A stretch of 64,000 nt of DNA from Clavulina sp. PMI_390 (Eukaryota > Basidiomycota > Agaricomycetes > Cantharellales > Hydnaceae). This document shows, in pieces, positions 13,072 through 22,744 of this stretch. Numbering within the stretch: the first letter of the stretch is position 1; each line of letters begins with the position of its first letter. The stretch is taken from positions 8,387 through 72,386 of the forward strand of contig WIDE01000070.1 of assembly GCA_015039315.1 (NCBI GenBank). Direction: 5' to 3'. Below the pieces are notes generated by a model. It made no database searches and had not been told where the DNA came from. It worked only from the letters and a program-made list of their open reading frames with translations. The translations under genes and the position numbers were made by a program.

Positions 13072-15636
13072 ATGAACGTCTTTGATTTTATCCTGGCTTT
13101 AGTCTCTGCGCTCCATTGGAGCACCCTCCTGTTCTTGGATATGTTCTCGCAGCAGCAGCTCACCCTGCCTGCGGTGGGCATCGTCCTCGGGAGCATCGAT
13201 CCCGGCCCTCTTTGGGAAGAGGGCAGCGTCAACGTCTCTTGCATCCCGTCCTGGAACACGACATCGGTACTTGTAAGTTCTTGTTCCATCCTGGGGGGTC
13301 TAATCGAACGGACACTAGCACTGACACTACGACGCTTGGTGCCTCCCCGCGTCGGCAGATGGCCTCCTCCCGTAGCCACGTCCATATCCGCTTCTCCGAC
13401 GCCAACCAGACCCAGGTGAACGATACCCAAGCATCGTCTCGGAGTCTCACAGTCAAGATCGCAGCTGGAGCGCATCTTCATGTTCGAGGCTCAGGTCTCA
13501 CCCGGCCTCCTGCCCCCATCGAGCCTCCCCTGCGTCCAATCTCGATTGTCATGACGGTCCTTGCTACCCTCGGCGCTCTTTGCAATCTGTGCAGCCTCGT
13601 TCTCGGGTTCATTTCACGCCGCCCTCCCCCTCGTATCGGCCCTTTGGATATCATGCTCCCTTCTGGTGTTGACGTACAGCCACTGCCCTTCCATGCCCTC
13701 CCAGATGGTCTAAGACAAACATTTGAAGGGGTGTTAAGCATAGGCAGTCCTGAGACCCCATGTGCGACGGGTTCTGCTACTGAAGGTACTTTCTCCGGCT
13801 TCAATCGTGCTATCATTCTTTTCTTTATATTGATATTCATCAGGGGATAACGAGCGCTCTAAAGGTCTCCTTGCCACCCCTACCGTGCCTGGCAGCTACT
13901 CCACAGGCGCCCAGTACAAAGGTCGTCAGCTTGCGCACATCATCACCCCTGGCGCACATCCTGATGTGGCTCGCTCGCCTTGCACGCCGAATCCCGCGAT
14001 AAAGATGCCTGGAGGTTATATTTCCGGCCGATCTACGGTCCGCCCCGTTATAGCAGACGATCGGAGTACTTGGTTGGCTCAGTTCCCTACACCAACTCCC
14101 CCCGGGGCGTATCCTGGCCTACCACCGTCGCCTACCCCTAAGCGCTCTCTCCGAGACTCCCCCATGGTAAAAATGCTTGCGGTGAACGACGATCATCCCT
14201 TGGAACCAGTTCAGCGGGCAGCTGCGACGTCGTGGCCCTCCCCTGCCCACGCTCATGCAGAAATGGACCCAGTTCACCAGGCAAACTCCCCAGTGCTGTC
14301 TCCTCCTGGCCCTAGAAAGCGCGTTAACCTCACTCCCAAGGCGTCTTCTGCCTCGGCTCCGGCCCGTCCCAAGCGGACGCCTTTAGGTGACGTCTCAAAC
14401 ACTCTTCCCCTCAAGAGCGTTGCACCATCCGTTGCGGTCGCCGGTAAAGATAGCAAACGCGCCAAACCCTTACTGGCTGAGCGATCAGATACCCCCTGCC
14501 CTACAGCTCGGTCTACCACCTCTCAACCCGGTCGCCCGAGGGTTATGCCGGTGAACTCCCTCGCTCCTGTCCGCTCACTGCCTCTGCCTCAGGCATCCAT
14601 TTCCAAGAAGAACCCGCTTCCTACCCCTCCTCCCTCCCGCCCGTCATCGCTAATCGCTGCTCGCGAGCCTGAATCGAAGCTCCCTTCGACTCTCGAGCTG
14701 GTCCCATGCAGCGGCCCAGCAACTCGAGTCGATTCGCCCAGGTGTCTATCTTCTCCCCCACCTGATGTTTCGATTGCTTCTCCAGCTCCAACCGCTTCCT
14801 CTACCCCCATCGGCAGCCCGCTGAGAGGCCCAGCAAGTCGCCCCCTCAGTTTCAGCTCGCCTTCATTGGTCTTCCCCGCTGGAGATTACCCTGCCATCTC
14901 AGAGGAGTGTTTCCCGGCCCCGTACCTCGACTTAAGTGAGGTCTCCGCGATGCCTTCTCCCTCCCCCCGTGCATCACCTGGCTGTATCCCCTCCTCGGCA
15001 CCCGTTGCATCTCCGGCTCATTTCTCGGAGGACATCGATGGCCCAAATCCATCACCCGCGGAGAAGGAGAACTCGCTTGACTCAGAGCAAGAACGCGGGG
15101 AGCAAGCGGAAAGGTCGCCAGATGACTTACTGGGCTATCTCCAGGAGTATCAGAAGGTTCGCAGTAATCCCTTAGGCTTTCGTACCTTGGTCTTGCCGGT
15201 TCGGATGCGTCCGAAGTCCTCAGAGGTGGCGGCGATGTACGATGAGGCGATAGAGCTGGGTAACACCTACTGGGACAAGATGAAGCGCCTCAGAGACGAG
15301 GAGATCCTGCTGACAGGGAAACAGGATGTGGAGCGCCCTCCCGAAGCCCCAGTCAAATCGGGTCCTCGACCCCTCTTGTTGCCAAACCTGGTACAGCAGT
15401 CATCCCACGGTGCAGCGCATTCGACTACCAAATTGGTAGAGTTGGCGAGAGAGGCAGCGAGAACGCGTGCGGCGTATCAGGACAAGCTGAAGGAGATTAG
15501 AGCCGTTGACCACTGGGCCCGAACCCAGATTTCTAAATACGAGCTTCTCGCTCGCTCATCCTTTGGTGGTGTCAGCCCCACACTCCCCCTGCCCCAAGGC
15601 CTTAGTGTTGCTGAAGACGAGATGGTGGCCATGTAA
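13072..15636 (+). CDS. Single-pass membrane protein with long Ser/Pro-rich cytoplasmic tail, unknown function
   Basis: Exons 13072-13272, 13359-13785 and 13844-15636 join in frame to 806 residues. The first ~28 residues form a hydrophobic leader. A short probable extracellular part follows, with several N-glycosylation sequons (NVS, NTT, NQT, NDT). One strong transmembrane segment lies near residues 128-152 (within MTVLATLGALCNLCSLVLGF). The remaining ~650 residues are Ser/Pro-rich and disordered, ending in a charged helical region with likely coiled coil (for example LVELAREAARTRAAYQDKLK). The layout resembles a type I surface sensor, but no WSC or other named domain is visible. The second intron (13786-13843) is supported by frame change. 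It sits inside the HsbA-like array, between copies 4 and 5, with no evident link. Confidence 0.65.
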
Positions 15637-16907
15637 TGGGCCAGTCCGCCGGGGGGATACGATTGATCTTTTTATTTGATGCATATCTCTTTTGCTTTTC
15701 CTGCCTCATCTACTTCTGTCTCCGTCTGTTGCTCGTTTCTTCATTTATCATTCATTTATCCTCCATTTATTCTTAACTACTTTTAATATTGTTTCGCTTC
15801 ACCCCCTTTTCTCCATGCCTCGCTCCCCCACTTTGCCTCCTCTTCATATTCTCGCGCTCATCGTGCCCCAGTTGTGCCATCCTGGTGAGTCCTTCGTCAG
15901 TTTTTCAGGCTGTTTACCCCATCTCGCAGGGCGAGATTCCTGCCGCGCAATGACAGCATCAGCGGGCCGTCTGAACGCTTAACTCCGGCTGCACTTGGTA
16001 AGTGTTCCACGCTTTCTCCTGCGACAATCACTCTACCCGGAGCGTGCCCGAACGAGTGCCATCTGGAAGAGGCTGGCTCGTCGCTTACCACCGCCATCTT
16101 GGCGGGTTTGCAGCTTCGCGCCAGTCTCAGGAGGCCAACCCTGTCCGGAAGTAGCCTGTTTGAGGAATGCCGCCGCACGTGGAAAGTTGATGCCCACAGT
16201 GCCATCAACGAGTAGACGGCGGGTCAGCCACCTCTATACAGGCTCAAGGATATAGGGCGTCGAACGCAGCTTTGACAAACGGGTGGTTGTAACGCACTAT
16301 GGAGAGGTGATAGGAGGCCAGTGCGAGGCGGAGGGCATAAGTGGGATGACCGTCCGGGGATGGCCTGCGATTGTGACGTATATTATGTGGGGGTCTTGTG
16401 CCGTGTGGAGGAGGAGTCGCGCTCTTGGATTCCCAACGAGTGCTGGTGGCGGTTTGGAGAGTCTGGTGTTGAGATTCGTCAGCGGTGGCCTGCGGTTGGG
16501 ACGTTTCTCCCGCTCCGTTTCCCTTCTCTCGCACATTGTGGCCGTGGCAGGCGCATGGGTACTTGTACTTCTGCGCTTTTTCTTTATTTTGTCTTTCTTC
16601 GTGCTTTTCCTATGAGGCGCCATATACCCTTATACCCCCCATCTCAAGGCCTCGTTAGTTTCGTCGTTACCTATTGTTGTTATTATTTCTTCTCTCTAAT
16701 TTTCCTCACATATACCCCATACCATATCAGTACTATTTAACTGCGGAGTGTTCTGTCTTGATGGCCCAAGCCTGGGCTTTATGATGGGCTTTTCTTTCTC
16801 TCTGAGATCTCGTTCCGCTTTGGCATCGCCTCCTATTTTTCCACGCAGAAGAATCCTGATGGGAAAGGGAAAAGCAATGAGCAAGGACGTAAAAAGGCAT
16901 ATCGGCC
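15637..16907. other. 3' flank of the membrane protein gene and spacer
   Basis: T-rich sequence just after the stop is probably 3' UTR. No further gene recognised up to 16.9 kb. Confidence 0.5.
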
Positions 16908-17145
16908 ATGTATGGCCTTCTGAGCGAGAAGGTGTTGAATATTCTCGTAAGGTTGAAATTCCTTGGTGGCTGGGCTTATGGGGGCTAAGTGCATCTGATG
17001 CCTACAGTGGCATCGTAAAGCAAAACACGAGATCAAATCCGCACTTACAGATGAAGCTGAGGTGGCCATGTTGAGCGAAGCAATCCTCCATCCAGATCTA
17101 CGAACCAGACGACTTCTGAACCATGCCACGGCTCTGCAGACGTAA
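16908..17145 (+). CDS. Possible small two-exon gene, unknown
   Basis: ATG at 16908, exon to 16946, intron with GTAAGG donor and CCTACAG acceptor, second exon 17008-17145 ending TAA. The 58-residue product is charged and helical (MYGLLSEKVLNIL, then EVAMLSEAILHPDLRTRR), with coding-like composition. An alternative frame, if an exon begins after the CGCAG near 16850, gives a basic peptide stopping at a TGA near 16920. Neither matches anything I know. It may be a fragment of a longer gene. Confidence 0.3.
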
Positions 17146-17483
17146 GGCATCGACTATGCAATGCTCTACGGGCGCTATCATTTGTGTTCTTGATCAGCGC
17201 AGCAGATGTGGTGCTTCTTTCCATCTTTTTCTGTTGCAGTGTCGGCGTTGAGCTCCAAGCGGGTGTATTTCTCGTTGTGTTCGGATGTTTTTCATTCATT
17301 CTGCACGCATTCCGTGACCTATCCACAGTTATGGGATGGCCACTGCATCCGCAAAGGGTTGCGCGGAATCTCTTCAACGAAAGCATCCGGGATGAGACTT
17401 GATAGCGTCTACTTCTTATAATACCCCGCAATGACGTGCTAATCCCCCCATTTCTCCAAATTGAAACCTCCCTCTAACCTGCC

Positions 17484-18361
17484 ATGAAATCTCAAGCTAC
17501 TATTGCTCAAGTGAAGGCCCGTATTGACGTTATCGCCCAGAAATGTGCCAAGTTGGACAAAGCTCTCTCAAAGGGTGACAAGCTGAACTACTAGTACGTC
17601 CGGCCTGGCACCTTCCTCGCCTCCCAATACTTCTCTGGCTCCGCCCCTGAAGAATGCTAATAAATGACTCTCAAAGTGACGGCATCAAGATCGCCAAGAA
17701 AGGCGTCAAGCTTACACACAAGCTCAAGAAGACCGCGAAGCTCGTCCTTGCGGTACCTCCTCCCATCCTCGAGTCTGATGCACACGAAATCCTCGATAAA
17801 GTTCACAAACTCGTACCCGTGTGCATCGGCGCTCTCGATAGGGTCGTCGAGGGACGTGCGAGGTTTGACAAGTTGCAGATCGCAGGGCTCGTCAAGATTA
17901 GTGAGTGGTGTGGCCCTGAGCTTCCCTACTCGGACCATTTGGGTGTTGATCAGTTCGGTGGAACATTCTTTTCTTTCTCCAGATGTGAAACGTCTCAGCG
18001 ATGGTCAGGTCCAACTCGCAAATGCGCTCATTGAGCGGGCGCCCACTGACGCGCTGAAAGCGGAGGGAAGGATGATCCAACAACAGCTTGATGATGCTTT
18101 TGCCAAGTATGTGTGCTGATTTTCACTTGTCCCGCTCCCAAACTTGCACCATCCCCGAATGCTTGCTTTTCGCCTTAGATCTGAAATAATTTCTCATTCA
18201 CTTCGTTGCTTTGCTGTAGGACCCTGGGTGCATATTCCAACGCCAAAGGCGGTGAAGAGAAGGAAGCAGAGGTTGAGGGTGCGGCTGATTCTGATAATGA
18301 TGCGGATGATCAAGATGACGAGCCCGAATCGCCCACCACAGGGCAGAGCGGTCAGGCTTGA
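17484..18361 (+). CDS. HsbA-like protein, copy 5, with acidic C-terminal tail
   Basis: Exons 17484-17593, 17677-17900, 17983-18106 and 18220-18361 encode 199 residues. The second exon is 224 nt, as in the other four copies, and intron positions match. The opening differs (MKSQATIAQVKARIDVIAQK), but the domain is the clearest HsbA match of the set: LVPVCIGALDRVVEGRARFD, then QVQLANALIERAP, ALKAEGRMIQQQLDDAFAK and TLGAYS. An Asp/Glu-rich tail of about 35 residues follows. There is no leader peptide. It is the most diverged copy and lies beyond the membrane protein gene, about 5 kb from copy 4. Confidence 0.8.
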
Positions 18362-18675
18362 GTGGCGGCAGCGGTGGAGCGGGATTTGCTCAGGGTCCCT
18401 CCGCGTGATTCGGTGCTCAGCCGCGTCAGATGACGGCGGTTGGCATGCAATGTACGTTATTGTGCAACAGCTTTTCCGTTGGAAATCAATGTTTGTATGT
18501 TTGTTTTTGATAAACGCGGCGAGGTACAACGCAGTGGGAGCGTGTATTGATGACAGAGGGGAAAAAACTGATTCCGGGAGCCCTAAGTGAGCGAAGCAAG
18601 ATTGGCAGCTTGACTATTTATGACAAATGATCGTTAGTACACCTGCTGTTCCAGGGGCGTTCCGCAGGAAAAGAC
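18362..18675. other. Short convergent spacer between HsbA-like copy 5 and GH43
   Basis: About 310 bases between two convergent genes; probably both 3' UTRs. Nothing else seen. Confidence 0.5.
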
Positions 18676-20035
18676 TTACTCCGCGGTGAGCTGGAAAACA
18701 GTGCCATGTCTTGGGTGTGCCGGGAGAGAATATCCGGAGCTGAAGGTCCAGACCCCAGATGTGATGTTGCCTGCCAGAAGTGAACGAAAGTATCAGTGGA
18801 GCGTTTAGGTTTGATATCTTGTCGAGCAGAGTCTCATGCTTGAGAGGGTTTGGAGGGCTTACTGGACTCGAAGGGCTCATATCCCTGAGGTGAGATGTCG
18901 TCAACCCAAACATGCCACTCGTTGGGGTACAGAATCGAAGAGAAGACCAGTGGGCCTTCGACATCTCCAAACAACGACTGGCCAATACCCTTCGTTACAG
19001 ATGACCACGTCCCAAAGAAACTTGTGCTCCTCTCTTGGTCCACCTGCCCATTCGTCTTGATGAACCTGTGATAGTATCCAGATGCAGAATCATAAGTGAC
19101 AGTGGCATCGATCACGTCGACTCCATAGTCGATCCATGTCTGCGCGGTGGAGAAGGTGATGAAGTCTTTGGTGGTCGCGTAGAGAATACGAGCATATGTA
19201 GTCCCAGTGTGGCCGGTATCGGTAGAGGCGAAGAGATTTGAAGCCCAGTACACATAGAATTGACCTGAGGCTGCGTCCCAGGTTGCTTCGGGTGCCCAGC
19301 TCATTCCGGCCTAGATAGATGAGGGAAAATGAATGAGTAAGCAAGGATCAAGTCCAGTGTCGCTGGACTAAGAGACTTGCCGTTGATGGGGACACCTTGA
19401 CCAATCGCTGCGCACTCCAGGTCTTGAGATCTGCCGAGTCCCAGATTGATAAACTCAGACTCCCGTTATGACTTGCGGCGGTCCAGCCACTGCTGCCGTA
19501 CATCCTCAGATCCGTCGCGATGACATACCATCTGCCAGTAGTCGGATGCTGAATGATGAATGGGTCGCGCACACCCTTTGTGCCGAGGGTGGATGTCAAA
19601 ACCGGGTTACCTCCGTTGACAGCATTCCATGCGATGGGGGTGTTGTTGGTGCTAACAGCTAGCCGTCCAAAAAGATTATCCTTTAGCTGGTTAGTCAATT
19701 GGGACAATTGGTGATGGGCTGCTGACCGAAGTAGATTTGTTCGCCTGTGTCGTGCAAGCTGTGAGACTGACACGTATGATTTGCTGAGTCTATAGAAAAC
19801 GTACCGTTTGAATAAGATTCCCCAGTAAAGTAGATGTAGCCATAGTTTGTTTTAGTCGTGGCCTGAAGTCGATGGAGGAAGGGAAGCGTTGAGTAGAATG
19901 CCTCATTACATATCGTCATGCAAGACCCACTCGTTTGTCTAGCAACTCGCCAACTTCTCCATCAGCGATTGGGGAAGCGATTACGCTTAAAATTTGAAGA
20001 AAAAGGTTCAAAAACAACATCCCAAAGGTGGACAT
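18676..20035 (-). CDS. Secreted glycoside hydrolase family 43 (arabinosidase/arabinofuranosidase type)
   Basis: Six exons (19931-20035, 19805-19862, 19727-19744, 19381-19658, 18863-19310, 18676-18770, transcribed downward) encode 333 residues. It has an N-terminal signal peptide (MSTFGMLFLNLFLQILSVIA) and a single five-bladed-propeller catalytic domain. Visible family blocks are NYGYIYFTGES, LGTKGVRDPFI (Asp ~92, probable base), APEATWD, DVIDATV (Asp ~221, probable pKa modulator) and DVEGPLVF (Glu ~271, probable acid). It ends with the typical RHGTVFQLT. The third exon is only 18 nt. The fourth intron has a GC donor (ACG|GCAAGT). Substrate is likely alpha-L-arabinosyl linkages in plant cell wall; the subfamily was not assigned. 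No carbohydrate-binding module. Confidence 0.9.
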
Positions 20036-22744
20036 CTTGGTGAGTCTAAGGGTGAGCTTGCAGAACGACGACCCAACCTACTGCGGGTATATATCTGCGA
20101 GGGCGACGGTGGCGTCAGGCCCGATAGCTAGCGGGGCAGCGTAAAAAATACCGTTCCTTCATGGTCAGGAGGGGGATGGGAACAGTATAGCGGCCCGTTA
20201 TGTTGGGAAGTCGAAGCTATACGGCGAAATGGATCATGACTTTTCAAGTCCAAAGATATCAGGACTGTGGATTAGATCGAACTCTCGAACTTCTTAGTAT
20301 GGCTTGGCGCTGGTTCGACTCGATGGGCTTGAATGCTATAGCCTGATCAATGGGTCAAATTCGGAAATTGAGCTTTCCGTCCGGAGGTCAGCTAGCCGGC
20401 TTTATGAGCAGATTAGGCCCGTGCTGCGGTGGCCAAACCGGCTCCGCGAGGTTTATTAAGATGCTGCATACCGGTCGCCGAGTGACGAAATGCTCAACAT
20501 TGGGTGTGGTTGACTGGTTTTCATTCGCCACTGAGCCTTGTGGCGTCTAAGCGACGAGAGAGGCGGTTTTCCATATATAGGTTCTCTAGAGTGGCCGCCT
20601 AGGTACCATGCTTATGCGAGACGGAATGGTGTGACGCGTGAAAGAGCCAGCCTGAGGATGTGCTTATTGCAAACTGATCATACTCGCTGACTCTGACAGA
20701 ACGGTACAGGCGAAAAAGTAGCCGAATTTCCCGATAGCCGGAGAGACGATTTCTTTTGGTCAGCAGACAGCATGATCGTGCGTACGCCCTGGACAGGTTG
20801 GCTGGTAAGCAAAATGAGGCGACGGTTCGGTAAGGATCGTACACAGCAACAAACAAGCGACCCCGGAGATGTTCATCCTGACATCCAGGGCCTCGAGGCC
20901 CCCTTGAGGCAATGCACTTATGCAGCTCCCTCCCGAGCCTGTCAAAGCGCATTCTGCCGTCTCCTCTTTTTTTTTGTCTGGGGTGCCGGAAGCAGGCTGT
21001 GCGGCAGCTTTACCAAGGGCCAAAGATAGGATCATATGTTCAATGCCCAGGTATGACGAGCTACACCACTGATATAGGAAAAATGCGTTTGTCCACTTAC
21101 GAAATGCAACATACTCAATGCGACGTGCCTCTTCCATGCTGCAGTAGCCTGGCTATATTCGTCATCCGGCGGGTTGCTTGTTAATGGACGCCTCGATGAG
21201 GAGCGGAGCTATCGGGTTTAGGAGTCGATGCATCATTTTGGAGCACAAAGCGAAACGCCAATACCGGCAGCGCCGGCGCCACAGTTCTTTTTGTTTGAAT
21301 TCGTTGGCTTTGTGAACTGCTTCCACAAAAAGGAGCTGCCAGTCTGGCCGAACGACCCGAATTTGAATGTTTTGAATGAAAATCAGAAAAAGGAAGAAAA
21401 AAAGCAGCAGCGCGTTCATACCGCGACGCTCATACATACAATTATACAAGGCGTTATTGTGTAGTAGCTCTATTGACAAGACAGATGTTGCTCAGCCTGA
21501 GGCTTATCAAGATGAAAGGCCGCTCGGGTACCCGATATGGCTAGTGTGGGTGTCTGTGTTCAGTGAGCACAGGAGATCATGTCAAAGCGCAAATGCCTTA
21601 CTCATCGGGAAGAAAGGGGGCATACGGCTATCAGTTATGGGATGACGTCCCAAGCACTAAAAATGAACAAGACGTGTTGCTCATCGCCTTCATGAAGAAC
21701 GCCGAGTACGTACTTGACAATCATTGGCACAGTGAGAATGTGGGCCTTGAGGTCGAGACTTGCACATCGGTCGAGGCGCATTGTGATCCTTTGCAACGGC
21801 CGAAGCCGCGGAAGGAAAGTCTGTTCTGACAGGGTCGGTGCCAAGGTGGGCGAAGCGGGAGAACCGAGCACTCAAGAGGAGTTGGTGCATCAATATGCAT
21901 AATAGGGTCGGCCGCTGAACAGCAGAGAGCGGCACAGGGATCTAAATATTCAGACCCTTCTTTCTCTCCCTCACTTCCTCTCGAGCTGATGGAACATTCG
22001 GCCCAGCCAAATAGGATGTCAATCCCACTCCAAATCGTCTGATGATAGTTTTTTTTCCCGTCCCTTCCTATCTATCAGCAACCCCCAACAACGAACAGTG
22101 TTGGCGCGATGATCAGGATTCTCACACAGGGAAACTGACGGGCCAAAGCGGCCGCGAGCTGTTTGAGTTGGGATCATGGTGTATGCTATCATCTCATTTT
22201 GTAGAGATGAATCAATAAATGTACATGTAACAAGGTAGATCCACCGCGGTTGCCAGGAGGCAAGGGGGAGCCGGGTGGAAAGCTTCTACCGACGCGACGA
22301 CAACCAAATCTAATCAACCAGTGGCACTAATGTCAGGACGATCCTAGTAGAACAGAAGACCAGCCAGCGGATGATGAAGATGACGACGAGGGGAGAGGGC
22401 GGGAAGAGCCACCCCACTAAGAATACGATATACGATACTGTATATGGGATCAAGGGGGGCCTTTATTTCGAGGCTGCGGAGGCGAGAAGGGAACGGGTCC
22501 CTATTGAGTTTATTGATGGTGATATAAGCAATTCAGTGAATGCATTACACAAGGCCAAACAAACCCCCAAGCACTGGTGCATCACTCGCTCTCTCAGATC
22601 CCCTCTCCTGCTCTCTGACACTACAACATCGCTCCCTCAGTCTTTCCCTCTATTTCCCGCCTCTCTCCTCTGGCAGGACCACACACTATCTGCTGCTTGA
22701 ACCGTACATCTTTATAGACCCCCCAGCATCCTACGTCGGAGGCT
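20036..22744. other. 2.7-kb divergent intergenic region between GH43 and the APSES-like regulator
   Basis: No gene recognised on either strand. The regulator's probable promoter and leader occupy the right end (CT-rich from about 22580). Short open frames between 20.7 and 21.9 kb have no family match or splice pattern. Confidence 0.5.
20089..20094 (-). promoter_or_regulatory. TATA-type element of the GH43 gene
   Basis: TATATA lies about 55 bases upstream of the GH43 start codon, a reasonable core promoter position. Confidence 0.45.

Noticed and set aside
20300..20340. GGTTCGACTC resembling a tRNA B-box
   Set aside because: No A-box at the right distance and no cloverleaf pairing by eye.
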